A model generated the notes under the pieces. It made no database searches and was not told the DNA's origin. It saw only the letters and a program-made list of their open reading frames with translations. 64,000 nucleotides of DNA, taken from assembly GCA_017936265.1 (NCBI GenBank), contig JAGBFX010000003.1, forward strand, positions 124,001-188,000, read 5' to 3'. Shown here piece by piece: positions 48,603 through 58,432 of the stretch. A program made the translations under genes and the position numbers. Position 1 is the stretch's first letter. Each line of letters starts with the position of its first letter. This stretch comes from Bacteroidaceae bacterium (lineage in GTDB: Bacteria > Bacteroidota > Bacteroidia > Bacteroidales > Bacteroidaceae).

Positions 48603-49862
48603 ATGAAAAAGACACTATTTATGGCAGCGTTGATGGCAATGTTCATCAGCGGCGCAAAGGCACAGGAGAAGCCAAGCGTAAAGCTTTACGGATTCATCCG
48701 TAACTACGCATGCTTCGACACACGCGAGAGCATGACATCGAACAGCGAGCAGTTCTACTACATGCCTAAGGATGAGAAGCTCGACGCCAACGGCGAGGAT
48801 ATCAACGAACAGCCCAACATGATGCTCCTGAGCATTACCACACGCTTGGGCCTCAACATCACAGGGCTTGAGTTCCTGGGCGCAAAGACATCGGCAAAAA
48901 TTGAATCTGACTTTGCCGGTTTCGGAACGAGCAACACAGTACTGCGCATACGTCAGGCATATGCCAAGATGGAGTGGGAGAAGAACTCAATCCTCGCAGG
49001 ACAGGCATGGCACCCTATGATGGGCGACATGATGCCCGACGTGTTCTCGCTCGAGACAGGTGCACCGTTCACTCCGTTCAGCCGTACACCACAGGTAAGA
49101 TACGACTACAAGAACAAGGGATTCACACTCACGGCAACAGCACTCTATCAGTACCAGTACACATCATACGGCCCCGACGGTGCGTCATTCAACTACGCAC
49201 GTAACGCAATTGTTCCTGAGCTCTACTTCCAGGCGATGTACAAGAACGGCGGCTTCATGATTGGTGCCGGAGTGGACCTGCTCACACTCAAGCCACGCCA
49301 GAGCTACACAATGGAGAGCACTGATGAGAACGGCGCGACAGTGACCGCCACATACAAGTGCAAGGAAGACCCTGTCGTAAGCATCAGCCCCACGATATTC
49401 GCTTCGTACAAGAAGGGCAACTGGGGCGTCAAGGGACGTTTCACATACGCGCAGAATGCAGCCCACCTGAGCATGATAAGCGGTTATGGCGTAACAGCCG
49501 TGAACGAGAACGGCGAACAGGAGTACGGCTCAATCAACAGCGCCAGCGGCTGGGTAGACGTGACTTACAAGAAGACACTGAAGAAGGGATTCCTCACTTT
49601 CTGCTGTTTTGCAGGATATACAAAAAATCTCGGATGCAAGGATGAGTTCACCGGTCCCATCTACATGCGCGGCGAGAAGAACATGGACAACATGTGGCGC
49701 GTAGCTCCAAGCGTGCTCTACACACACAACGCTATGCAGATCGGTATCGAGTACAACCCGACTACCGTTGCCTATGGTACACCCGACAGCCAGTACAAGA
49801 TGAGCGACACGCACAACGTGACAAACCACCGCATCTGCGCAATGCTGAAGTATAATTTCTAA
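48603..49862 (+). CDS. Outer-membrane beta-barrel (porin-like) protein
   Basis: A 419-residue exported protein (signal peptide to about residue 20, ending AKAQ) with strand-rich sequence and a last strand ending in AMLKYNF. Segments such as KLYGFIRNYACFDTRESM and RIRQAYAKMEW-type motifs resemble porins of the OprP/DcaP-like kind. It lies 19 bases after the DASS gene and 8 before GH84, so it may let the symporter's substrate through the outer membrane. No SusC/SusD pair is present. Confidence 0.78.
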   Translation: MKKTLFMAALMAMFISGAKAQEKPSVKLYGFIRNYACFDTRESMTSNSEQFYYMPKDEKLDANGEDINEQPNMMLLSITTRLGLNITGLEFLGAKTSAKIESDFAGFGTSNTVLRIRQAYAKMEWEKNSILAGQAWHPMMGDMMPDVFSLETGAPFTPFSRTPQVRYDYKNKGFTLTATALYQYQYTSYGPDGASFNYARNAIVPELYFQAMYKNGGFMIGAGVDLLTLKPRQSYTMESTDENGATVTATYKCKEDPVVSISPTIFASYKKGNWGVKGRFTYAQNAAHLSMISGYGVTAVNENGEQEYGSINSASGWVDVTYKKTLKKGFLTFCCFAGYTKNLGCKDEFTGPIYMRGEKNMDNMWRVAPSVLYTHNAMQIGIEYNPTTVAYGTPDSQYKMSDTHNVTNHRICAMLKYNF

Positions 49863-49870
49863 ACTATAAT

Positions 49871-52099
49871 ATGATGAACAAGAAAATTCTTACATTAGGC
49901 CTCATGCTTATGGCCGGATTGGGCGCTACCGCACAGGTAAGCCTTGTAAATCCCGTTCCACAGGAGGTGACAGCACAAACAGCGCTGTTCGAGGCTCCTG
50001 CACAGTGGCAGATCAATGCCGACAAGAAACACCTCACAGGCTACATCTACGATGCGCTGATGACTGCATCGCCCGAAGCAGTGAAGAAGGCACCTTTCAA
50101 GGTAACACTCGGTGTACGTGGCGAGGGCAAAGTGAGCAAGTACAGGAAGAACATCCCAGCAAAGAGCGAGGGTTACTTCATGAAGGTAACCGAGAAGGAG
50201 ATTGTCATTGCCGGCAACGATGAGAAAGGTCTCTTCTACGGCGTGCAGACACTCCTCGGCATGATGCAGCAGGGCAAGCTCGAGGCATGTACAATTACCG
50301 ACTGGCCCGACGTGCCGTTCCGCGGAACAGTAGAGGGTTTCTACGGTACACCATGGAGCCATGAGGCACGCAAGAGCCAGCTCGAGTTCTATGGCCGCAA
50401 CAAGATGAACGTATATATCTATGGTCCGAAGGATGACCCCTGGCACCGCGACAAGTGGCGCGAGCCATACCCCGAGGTAGAGGCAAACCGCATTGCCGAG
50501 CTCGTCGAGGTAGCCAAGAAGAACGGTGTGAACTTCTACTGGGCAATACACCCTGGCGTTGACATCAAATGGAACGACGAGGACCGCGACAAACTCATGG
50601 CAAAGCTGGAGGTTATGTACCAATTGGGCGTGCGCTCGTTTGCAGTATTCTTCGATGACATCTGGGGCGAGGGTGCACAGGCCGACAAACAGGCTGCACT
50701 GCTAAACTACATCGACGATAACTTTGTACAGGCAAAGAAGGATGTTGCTCCTCTTATCCTCTGCCCCACAGAGTACAACAAGGGTTGGGCCAACGAGGAG
50801 AAAGGATACCTGCGCACACTGGGCAAGGAACTGAACGAAGGTATCGAGGTAATGTGGACAGGAAATTCAGTAGTAGCATGCATCGACAAGCCTACAATGG
50901 AGTGGATTAACGAGCGCATTCAGCGCAAAGGTTATATATGGTTGAACTTCCCTGTAAACGACTTCGTACGCGACCACATCCTCATGGGTCCCGCATATGG
51001 CAACGGTCTTGACATTGCAGGTGACGTATCAGGTTTCGTAAGCAACCCAATGGAGTATGCCGAGACATCGAAGATTTCTCTCTACGGTATTGCAGACTAC
51101 TGCTGGAACATGGAAGCATATGACTACCAGAGCAACTGGGAAAAGAGTATCGAGAACATACTCCCAAGCAACCCACAGGCATTGCGTACATTCGCGCTCT
51201 ACAATAAGGACCTCGGCCCCAACGGACACGGTTTCCGCCGCGAAGAGGGCGAGGAACTTCGCGAAACAGCCGATAAAGCATTGACAGGAGATATGTACGC
51301 AACAGCAATGATTAACAACGCTTGCTTCGAGTTGAACATTGCCTGTGACATTTTGCTCAACGACAACAGCAACCCGGAACTTATACACGAACTGCGCCCC
51401 TGGCTCATTCAAGGCAAGCACCTTGCGACATACGGAAGCGCAGTGTGCACAATGCTTATGTTCGCCGAGATGAAGGACAACGTAAGTGCAGCAAGCAAAT
51501 TCCTTACCTTTGAGAACCTCTACAAGCAGGCACGATCACTGCAGAAGCAGATGTTCGACCTTGAGAACAACAAAGCAATGCGTCACCCCTATCAGATTGG
51601 CACGAAGGTGGGAACAAAGGTTATGCTCCCCACGCTGAACAAGCTCTTCACATTGGCAACAGAGAAGTACAATGCAATAAACGGCACCAACCTTGACACA
51701 ACAGCCGAGTATAACCCATACAAGCTCACTTCAACAGTCACACAGCTTGCACTGCTCCCTGTGAAGATTAACGGCGACGTGGTAGAGATTACCCCTGCAC
51801 TTGAGGTAATCAATTGGCAGGCAGGTGGCGAGCTTCTCCTTGAGAGCGAGACAAACGTAACCTTCCAAGGCATGGAATTCAACTTCGGTGTTAACAATGT
51901 GGCAAAACATTTCCGTCTTGAACTGTTTGTCAACGGTGCATGGCGCGAGGTAGGCCTGCTCCACTACAGTGACACCGACCCAGTCATCCACACAGGCAAC
52001 GAACTTGGCGGCATGACAGCGAACAAGCTCCGCATCACAAATATCAGTGGCGAAGAGCTGAAGGTATTCTTCAAGAACTTCCGCTTCATCAGAAGATAA
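49871..52099 (+). CDS. GH84-family beta-N-acetylglucosaminidase
   Basis: An exported hexosaminidase of 742 residues, close to the Bacteroides enzyme used as a model of human O-GlcNAcase. It has a signal peptide (ending ATAQ), an N-terminal beta domain (25-150), the catalytic barrel opening FRGTVEGFYGTPWSHEAR, and the paired Asp262-Asp263 in FAVFFDDIWGEG for substrate-assisted catalysis. A helical domain and a beta-sandwich end follow. A second ATG at 49874 is possible. It is the last gene before the convergent terminator. Confidence 0.94.
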   Translation: MMNKKILTLGLMLMAGLGATAQVSLVNPVPQEVTAQTALFEAPAQWQINADKKHLTGYIYDALMTASPEAVKKAPFKVTLGVRGEGKVSKYRKNIPAKSEGYFMKVTEKEIVIAGNDEKGLFYGVQTLLGMMQQGKLEACTITDWPDVPFRGTVEGFYGTPWSHEARKSQLEFYGRNKMNVYIYGPKDDPWHRDKWREPYPEVEANRIAELVEVAKKNGVNFYWAIHPGVDIKWNDEDRDKLMAKLEVMYQLGVRSFAVFFDDIWGEGAQADKQAALLNYIDDNFVQAKKDVAPLILCPTEYNKGWANEEKGYLRTLGKELNEGIEVMWTGNSVVACIDKPTMEWINERIQRKGYIWLNFPVNDFVRDHILMGPAYGNGLDIAGDVSGFVSNPMEYAETSKISLYGIADYCWNMEAYDYQSNWEKSIENILPSNPQALRTFALYNKDLGPNGHGFRREEGEELRETADKALTGDMYATAMINNACFELNIACDILLNDNSNPELIHELRPWLIQGKHLATYGSAVCTMLMFAEMKDNVSAASKFLTFENLYKQARSLQKQMFDLENNKAMRHPYQIGTKVGTKVMLPTLNKLFTLATEKYNAINGTNLDTTAEYNPYKLTSTVTQLALLPVKINGDVVEITPALEVINWQAGGELLLESETNVTFQGMEFNFGVNNVAKHFRLELFVNGAWREVGLLHYSDTDPVIHTGNELGGMTANKLRITNISGEELKVFFKNFRFIRR

Positions 52100-52111
52100 G
52101 CCGAAAAAACC

Positions 52112-52157
52112 AGTACATAAAAAGAGCGTTGCCGTAGCAACGCTCTTTTTATGTACT
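52112..52157. terminator. Bidirectional terminator between GH84 and BASS genes
   Basis: A perfect 21-bp stem (52112-52132 and 52137-52157) with loop CGTA; GC core AGAGCGTTGC/GCAACGCTCT and AT-rich ends give U-rich tails both ways. It overlaps the stop of the BASS gene. Confidence 0.88.
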
Positions 52158-53112
52158 ACTTACAATGGTTTTTCCTGTACAGTTGCCACGTGTTCACGAT
52201 ATTGTGCCATACTGAATAGAAGCCGCCGGCTATGGCTGTTACAGGTGTCATGAAAGTATAGGCGAGCCAGATGGCAAAGACGGTGTTCTTCTGCCCGAGA
52301 GCCTGTCCGCCTGTTATTATCTCGCCGTAGCGTGCACCTATGCGACGTCCCACGTAGAACTGCAGCAGACAACAGATGAGCGACACCAATGCTATACCCG
52401 CAAGCACAAGCAGCGACATGCGGGCATGTACGATAGCCTTCGTGGAGACGGCGATTGCGAGGGTAAGCGCAACCAACCACAGATAGAACGGCAAGTTGAG
52501 TCCTTTTGTCACTAACCAGCTATGTAGCGCGGGTACAAATCTACGCACCAACGAAGCACAGACCAACGGAAAGAGGAGCAATGGGAAGACCTTAGCTATT
52601 ATTACAAGGAACGAGCCACCCAATGACATGCCCTCGACAGGATGCGAGAATGAGAGGAAAATGGGAGCCACAACAGCCACCGCCATATTTATCTGCATGG
52701 TATATGAGACCAGCGAGGCTGAGTTTCCGCCGAGCCTTGAAGTAATAACGGCTGCAGCGGTTGCGGTAGGACACACAAAGCACATCATCGCAGATTCAAA
52801 AAGTACCTTTGCACTTTGCGGCATATTATCAAAGAAAGTTATCGACAGCGACAGCACGATGAACGGAACCAACTGACACGCCAGCAGCCACAAGTGCCAC
52901 CTCGATGGTTTCAGTTCCTTGACACGCACCTTGCAGAATGTCACAAAAAGCATGGCAAAGATTAGCATAGGCTGGACTACAGAAATGACAGATGATACAA
53001 ATTCATTACAGCCAGTGGGTAAGGGTAATGCCCTGCACATAAGGTATGACGCAGCTCCGCTGCCCATTGCTATGGGCAGAGACCAGTCGCGCAGGAACTG
53101 AGGGACTCTCAT
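52156..53112 (-). CDS. BASS-family (bile acid:sodium symporter-like) transporter
   Basis: A 318-residue membrane protein with about nine helices, of the bile acid:Na+ symporter/arsenite-like fold. The motifs CPTATAAAVITSRLGGN and ITGGQALGQKNTVFAIW match the two unwound helix crossings of the family. Substrate unknown; bacterial members carry organic anions. Its start overlaps the nnr stop by four bases, so it is co-translated with nnr. Confidence 0.82.
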   Translation of the reverse strand: MRVPQFLRDWSLPIAMGSGAASYLMCRALPLPTGCNEFVSSVISVVQPMLIFAMLFVTFCKVRVKELKPSRWHLWLLACQLVPFIVLSLSITFFDNMPQSAKVLFESAMMCFVCPTATAAAVITSRLGGNSASLVSYTMQINMAVAVVAPIFLSFSHPVEGMSLGGSFLVIIAKVFPLLLFPLVCASLVRRFVPALHSWLVTKGLNLPFYLWLVALTLAIAVSTKAIVHARMSLLVLAGIALVSLICCLLQFYVGRRIGARYGEIITGGQALGQKNTVFAIWLAYTFMTPVTAIAGGFYSVWHNIVNTWQLYRKNHCK

Positions 53113-54629
53113 GGCCGCGTCTCCTTTCTCTCAAGCGAACGCCATGCAAGCGGCAAATAGTCAATTATGTCACCTGCCACAAGTGCTGTTTCCCCTTTGA
53201 CACCGGCTGCCAAATCACCTGCAAGGCCATGCACATATACTGCAATACGCGCAGCATCTATACTGTCATAGCCCTGTGCCAATAGCGACAGGACGATACC
53301 AGTAAGCACATCGCCACTACCACCGGTCGCCATACCGGGATTACCCGTACTGTTGAAATAGAGGTTGCCGTCGGGAGCTATGATTGTGGTGTATGCGCCT
53401 TTAAGAACAATGGTAAAACCATAATCACACGCAATGCCACGCACGGACTCTATTGCCTGATAGCGGCTCTGTGCCGCGCCGAATAGCCTCGCAAACTCTC
53501 CCGGGTGGGGAGTAAGCACACTACCCACAGGAACGAGGCTCATCCAGTCATCACATTGCGAGAGGATGTTCAGTGCATCGGCGTCGAGCAGCAACGGCAC
53601 ATTGCATCCTGATATAAGATTAAGCAGTGCCTCTTTGCTCTCATTGCTCTGTCCAAGACCCGGGCCAACTGCCACCGCGCTGTACTTGCCGGTGTCAATA
53701 TAATCACTGAAACAGCAGTGACTGCTGTCAATGCTTGTCATTGCCTCGGGGAGTGCTGTCTGCATTATGATGTTGTTGCACGCGGGAAGGTGCACCGTCA
53801 ACAGCCCCACTCCTGAACGTAGCGCAGCACGTGCCGAGAGCACCGAGGCTCCTGCCATGCCCTTTGAGCCTGCGACAAGCAATGCGCGCCCGAAACAGCC
53901 TTTGTGCGCATGCCTTGCACGAGGCCTCAACAACGCCTTTATATCATCTTCATCAGTAAAAAAAAGGTCAGAGGAGATACTATCCATACCCTCCCTTGAA
54001 AGCCCTATGTCAAGTATCTTCATCATGCCCACAAACCTTGAGTTCTCAGGCATCAGAAGCGATAACTTAGGGAACTGCAACGTCAGCGTAACATCGGCGC
54101 ATACAACCACACCGCAGAGCGGACTGTTGTTCTCGCCAAGCAGCCCCGACGGTATGTCGACAGCCACGACACGGCAGCCTGACGCGTTTATTCTTTCTAT
54201 AACATCGACAAAAAGCGAGCCGCTTACATGTGTCCTGAGCCCGCTGCCGAAGAGGGCATCTATAATTACCGTATCATTGCCGAGCACAGGCATTTCAAAG
54301 GCACCGCGCACCTCATTAACCGCAACATCAATCATTTGCAGACGTTCAAGGTTCACGGCGCAGTCGGAGGAAAGCTTGCCTTTGGGGTTTATGAGCCACA
54401 CTGCTACGCAGCAACCTGCATCGTGGAGCATGCGTGCGACGGCAAGGCCATCGCCACCATTATTGCCGGGTCCCGCAAATACGGCAAAGCGACAGCCCGC
54501 ATAGCGTTCAAGGATAGCAGCCGTAAGCGCGCGTGCAGCCCGTTCCATAAGGTCTATGGAGCTGATGGGCTCATGCTCGATTGTGTAGGCATCGAGCTCC
54601 CTTACAGCCGATGTGCAGAAGAATTTCAT
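53109..54629 (-). CDS. nnrD: Bifunctional NAD(P)H-hydrate epimerase / dehydratase
   Basis: A 506-residue metabolite-repair enzyme. The N-terminal epimerase (YjeF_N, about 1-215) has FAGPGNNGGDGLAVARML. The C-terminal ADP/ATP-dependent dehydratase (about 225-506) has TPHPGEFARLFG and the Gly-rich NPGMATGGSGDVLTGIVLSL. It repairs damaged NADH and NADPH. It overlaps aroQ by 4 bases upstream and the BASS gene by 4 downstream. Length is normal for the fused form. Confidence 0.94.
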   Translation of the reverse strand: MKFFCTSAVRELDAYTIEHEPISSIDLMERAARALTAAILERYAGCRFAVFAGPGNNGGDGLAVARMLHDAGCCVAVWLINPKGKLSSDCAVNLERLQMIDVAVNEVRGAFEMPVLGNDTVIIDALFGSGLRTHVSGSLFVDVIERINASGCRVVAVDIPSGLLGENNSPLCGVVVCADVTLTLQFPKLSLLMPENSRFVGMMKILDIGLSREGMDSISSDLFFTDEDDIKALLRPRARHAHKGCFGRALLVAGSKGMAGASVLSARAALRSGVGLLTVHLPACNNIIMQTALPEAMTSIDSSHCCFSDYIDTGKYSAVAVGPGLGQSNESKEALLNLISGCNVPLLLDADALNILSQCDDWMSLVPVGSVLTPHPGEFARLFGAAQSRYQAIESVRGIACDYGFTIVLKGAYTTIIAPDGNLYFNSTGNPGMATGGSGDVLTGIVLSLLAQGYDSIDAARIAVYVHGLAGDLAAGVKGETALVAGDIIDYLPLAWRSLERKETRP

Positions 54630-55054
54630 AACTGTGCCAGATATTCCAGACCCTCTTTATAACCGTCAAAGCCCTTTCCACAGACAGTTTTCTGCGCATA
54701 GAGCGACACATATGAGAAACGGCGGAACTCCTCACGTGTGGAGATATCGGTAAGATGAACCTCGGCAGTAGGCAAGGCCACAGCCTTTAGCGCATCAAGT
54801 ATTGCCACACTTGTGTGCGTATACGCCGCAGGATTGATAAGGATGCCGTCAAACATCCCGTATGCAGCCTGAATCTTGTCTACGATAGCACCCTCATGAT
54901 TCGACTGGAACAGCTCGACATCGAGCGAAAGCTCAGCCGCAACCGTAAGTATAAACTCCTGGAGAGCCTTGAAATCCTTTGCACCATAGAGAGTGGGCTC
55001 GCGCAACCCCAGCAGATTGAGGTTCGGGCCGTTAATAACAAGTATCTTCTTCAT
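54626..55054 (-). CDS. aroQ: Type II 3-dehydroquinate dehydratase
   Basis: AroQ, 142 residues, the third step of the shikimate pathway. Motifs are INGPNLNLLGLREPTLYG at the N-terminus, QSNHEGAIVDKI, and INPAAYTHTSVAILDAL. Type II enzymes are dodecamers of about 150 residues. A -7-like TATCTTCG lies at 55083-55076. It heads the minus-strand nnr-BASS operon and is divergent from the cytochrome biogenesis gene. Confidence 0.95.
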   Translation of the reverse strand: MKKILVINGPNLNLLGLREPTLYGAKDFKALQEFILTVAAELSLDVELFQSNHEGAIVDKIQAAYGMFDGILINPAAYTHTSVAILDALKAVALPTAEVHLTDISTREEFRRFSYVSLYAQKTVCGKGFDGYKEGLEYLAQL

Positions 55055-55139
55055 ACAATTTGCAATATTGTTTTGCGAAGATAGTTATAACAAGCGAGAA
55101 ATATAAGAAGCTGTTTATTATTTTTTGCTGCTTTGTAAC

Positions 55140-55147
55140 TATATTTG
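55140..55147 (+). promoter_or_regulatory. -7-like element near the cytochrome biogenesis gene
   Basis: TATATTTG matches TAnnTTTG but overlaps the first in-frame start codon region at 55145-55166, so the true translation start is more likely the ATG at 55166. No -33 box is seen at the usual distance. Confidence 0.4.
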
Positions 55148-55165
55148 CGCACCAGCAAATATACA

Positions 55166-56791
55166 ATGAAACACGATAAACTGTTCAAACACCTGTCAAT
55201 AGGCCAGTTTGCCCTGATAACTGCCATTCTCATGGTTGCTACCATAATGGAAAAGATTCATGGCACAGAGTACGCATTGCAGAATATCTACCGTGCCGAT
55301 TGGATGATTGCATTATGGGGAACGGCGACGCTCTCGGGCATTGTATACATACTGCAGCGCAGGATGCAGCGACAGCCTGTGACACTATGCCTGCACCTGG
55401 CATTCGCGGTAATTCTCCTTGGCGCATTCGTGACGCGCACGACAGGCAGGCAGGGACAGATGCATCTGCGTGTTGGCGAATACAGTAACCAATATCTGCT
55501 GCCCGACAGTACCATAGAGAAATTCCCGTTCAGCATATCACTGCACGGATTCGAGGTAACACGCTATGCAGGCACAGATACTCCCATGGACTTTGTGAGC
55601 ACCATTGTAATATATGACAATGAGCGAATTGAGGGAACAGTATCCATGAACAACATATTCAAGCACAGAGGCTATCGCTTTTACCAGTCGGGATATGACA
55701 ATGACGAGCGGGGCACGTTCCTTACCGTATCGCACGACCCTTGGGGAATAGGAATCACATACGCAGGATATTCGCTGCTGTTGCTATCGATGATACTGTT
55801 TTTTGTTCAGCCGGACAGCCGTTTCCGTACCGCATTACGAAAAGGCAGGAATATTGCCATAATATTATTAATGCTCTTTGTCTCAACGACATCTAGTGCA
55901 AGAAATACGCAGCAGATACCCGCAAAGGAAAATGCAATTGCCTTGCTGGGGACAAATTACGGCGCCGAGGCTCTTTACAACAGCATGAGCGACAATCGTC
56001 CATTGGCAATAACATGCCTTGCGACAGGCACAATACTTTTTGTTTTGTTCTGCATAAACAGAAAGGAGAACAGAACACGGCAAATACTTGCTTCCTGGAT
56101 TAAGATTATAGCTTGGATAACAGCCGCATACCTTTCGTTGCAGATAGCCCTGCGCTGGCAAATAGGCGGACATATACCATTGTCAAACGGTTATGAAACA
56201 ATGGTTTTTATGGCATGGCTCAGCATACTGATGACCCCCATAGCCGGCAATAGAGTGAAGGAGATGTTACCTTTCGGATATATTGTATGCGGCCTTGCCC
56301 TGCTTGTATCAACCTTTGGCGACAGTACAGAGCAAATAGCACCCCTTGCACCTGTACTGCGGTCACCACTGCTGAGCATACACGTTGTGGTGATAATGAT
56401 TTCATACACTCTGCTGGCATTTACTATGCTCAACGGCATTACGGCAGTGACAATAAAGTTAACTCGCAAGAACACAGAAGAGGAGATTGCCGCACTGCAA
56501 CGGACAAGCATTCTGATGCTCTACCCTGCCGTGTTCCTGCTCACTGCCGGAATATTCATCGGTGCCGTATGGGCAAACGTATCGTGGGGCCGTTACTGGG
56601 GCTGGGACCCCAAGGAGGTGTGGGCTCTCATAACAATGCTTGTCTACAGCGCCACACTGCACAGCGGGTCAATAAAGGCAATGCGCCGCCCGATGTTCTT
56701 CCACATATACTGCATTGTGGCGTTCCTGACAGTGCTAATGACGTACTTCGGCGTGAACTTCATCCTTGGCGGCATGCACAGCTACGCGTGA
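55166..56791 (+). CDS. Cytochrome c biogenesis protein (ResB-like/CcsA fusion)
   Basis: A polytopic membrane protein of about 541 residues. The N-terminal part resembles a ResB-like domain (helices near 15-90, then a periplasmic stretch with RVGEYSNQYLLPDS). The C-terminal half is CcsA/CcmF-like with the heme-handling segment WGRYWGWDPKEVWALI, a WWD-type motif. It joins heme to periplasmic cytochromes c. The frame opens at 55145 with an alternative codon, but the ATG at 55166 (MKHDKLFKHL) is preferred. Cytochrome genes are not in the window. Confidence 0.83.
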   Translation: MKHDKLFKHLSIGQFALITAILMVATIMEKIHGTEYALQNIYRADWMIALWGTATLSGIVYILQRRMQRQPVTLCLHLAFAVILLGAFVTRTTGRQGQMHLRVGEYSNQYLLPDSTIEKFPFSISLHGFEVTRYAGTDTPMDFVSTIVIYDNERIEGTVSMNNIFKHRGYRFYQSGYDNDERGTFLTVSHDPWGIGITYAGYSLLLLSMILFFVQPDSRFRTALRKGRNIAIILLMLFVSTTSSARNTQQIPAKENAIALLGTNYGAEALYNSMSDNRPLAITCLATGTILFVLFCINRKENRTRQILASWIKIIAWITAAYLSLQIALRWQIGGHIPLSNGYETMVFMAWLSILMTPIAGNRVKEMLPFGYIVCGLALLVSTFGDSTEQIAPLAPVLRSPLLSIHVVVIMISYTLLAFTMLNGITAVTIKLTRKNTEEEIAALQRTSILMLYPAVFLLTAGIFIGAVWANVSWGRYWGWDPKEVWALITMLVYSATLHSGSIKAMRRPMFFHIYCIVAFLTVLMTYFGVNFILGGMHSYA

Positions 56792-56808
56792 GAAAGAGGA
56801 GACGAGAC

Positions 56809-57576
56809 CTATCCCATCTTGCCTGTGAGGTAGGCTTTGGTTCGTTCGTCCGAGGGGTTAGAGAACATCATCGCGGTATCACCATACTCAACCAGTTCGC
56901 CCAGATACATGAACATCGATTTTGAGGATATACGCATTGCCTGCCCCATATTATGGGTAACAATAAGTATCGTCACATCTTTCTGCAATTCCTTCATCAG
57001 TTCCTCGATATGTGCCGTTGCTATCGGGTCAAGTGCGGAGGTCGGTTCATCCATCAGCAATATGTCGGGTTTCATTGCCAATGCACGGGCGATACAGAGA
57101 CGTTGCTGCTGACCACCCGAAAGGAACGTGCCTTTCTTGTTCAGAACATCCTTGACCTCATCCCATAGCGCAACACTCTTCAAGCATCGCTCAACGGTTT
57201 CATCTTTTTCGGTTTTCGACAAACGGATACCGTTAAGTGCATAGCCCGAGAGTACATTATCGTAGATGCTCATAGTGGGGAAAGGTGCAGGGCGCTGAAA
57301 GACCATACCCACCCTGCGACGCACATCTATTGGTTCCATGGAGAGGATATTCTCGCCATTCAACAATATTTCGCCATCCACACGGATGTTCGGATAGAGG
57401 CTATGCATCAGGTTCACAGCCCTCAAGAGTGTGGATTTGCCACAGCCCGAAGGTCCCATTATGGCGGTTATACTGTTTCTGTCAATGGCAGCCGATACAT
57501 ACTTTACAGCCATTGTCTGCTTGGTATATGATACACAAGTCTTATTGAATTCAAGTATTGGTGTTACTGGTTCCAT
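56809..57576 (-). CDS. pstB: Phosphate ABC transporter ATPase PstB
   Basis: PstB, 255 residues. Walker A GPSGCGKSTLLRA (near residue 40), the ABC signature LSGGQQQRLCIARAL, Walker B ILLMDEPTSALDP and the His of the H-loop (VTHNMGQAMR) are all present. It powers PstCA. Its start overlaps pstA by 13 bases. It is the last gene of the phosphate operon; phoU does not follow. It ends 17 bases from the convergent cytochrome biogenesis gene, with no visible hairpin. Confidence 0.95.
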   Translation of the reverse strand: MEPVTPILEFNKTCVSYTKQTMAVKYVSAAIDRNSITAIMGPSGCGKSTLLRAVNLMHSLYPNIRVDGEILLNGENILSMEPIDVRRRVGMVFQRPAPFPTMSIYDNVLSGYALNGIRLSKTEKDETVERCLKSVALWDEVKDVLNKKGTFLSGGQQQRLCIARALAMKPDILLMDEPTSALDPIATAHIEELMKELQKDVTILIVTHNMGQAMRISSKSMFMYLGELVEYGDTAMMFSNPSDERTKAYLTGKMG

Positions 57577-58430
57577 TTCTTTGCAAGATACTTAGATAAA
57601 AGATTCAATGTTAAAACAAACAACAAGAGGAAGAGTGAGGCTCCCCAAATGAGTTCCTGCAGGTTGGGGTCGTTGAAGAACTCCCATATAAGCAGAGGCA
57701 CCGCCGATATCGGCTTGTCAACCGCAAAGCGGATGAACGAACAGCCGAGTGCGGTAAACATGAGCGGAGCTGTCTCGCCGATTACACGCGAGATAGCCAG
57801 CAGAACACCCGTAAAGATGCCACCGAATGCAGCGGGGAGCTGTACTTTAAGCATTACGCGGGCACGGTTACCGCCAAGAGCCAAGCCCGCCTCCTTGAGT
57901 GAAGCAGGCAGAATCTTCAATGTCTCCTCGGTTGAACGGATAATAAGCGGTAACATCATAATGAATAGCGCCACGCTGCCGGCGATTGCCGAGTAACCTT
58001 TCATCGGGACAACCACCCATATATAGACTACGATACCGATAATGACCGAGGGTGTTCCTTGCAGCAGGTCTGTAAGATAACTTACTGTCTGGGCGAATCT
58101 GTTTTTGGAGTTCTCTGCCAGAAAAGCCCCGCATAAGATGCCTACCGGAATTGCCACAACAGCAGCCATACCAAGCATAAGTAATGTTCCTACAATTCCG
58201 TTTGCGATACCTCCGGGAATCGGTTCGCCTGCCTCTATCGCTTTCATTGCCTTGTATGCAGTAGGTGTAGATTCTGTAAAGAACGACCACGAGAGCTGGT
58301 CATAGCCACGCAGAAACACCTCTCCCAAAATGGCAAACAGCGGTACAGCCGTAAGGGCTGCCAATAGGCACACAGCCCACAACAACGCCTTGTCTTTTGC
58401 CAAACGATTTCTGATTTTCAATTTATCCAT
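57564..58430 (-). CDS. pstA: Phosphate ABC transporter permease PstA
   Basis: PstA, 288 residues, six membrane helices and the EAA-type loop (LPASLKEAGLALGGNRARVMLKVQLPAAFGGI region near 175-205). With PstC it forms the membrane pore for phosphate. It starts 2 bases after the pstC stop and overlaps pstB. Confidence 0.94.
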   Translation of the reverse strand: MDKLKIRNRLAKDKALLWAVCLLAALTAVPLFAILGEVFLRGYDQLSWSFFTESTPTAYKAMKAIEAGEPIPGGIANGIVGTLLMLGMAAVVAIPVGILCGAFLAENSKNRFAQTVSYLTDLLQGTPSVIIGIVVYIWVVVPMKGYSAIAGSVALFIMMLPLIIRSTEETLKILPASLKEAGLALGGNRARVMLKVQLPAAFGGIFTGVLLAISRVIGETAPLMFTALGCSFIRFAVDKPISAVPLLIWEFFNDPNLQELIWGASLFLLLFVLTLNLLSKYLAKKWNQ

Positions 58431-58432
58431 AG

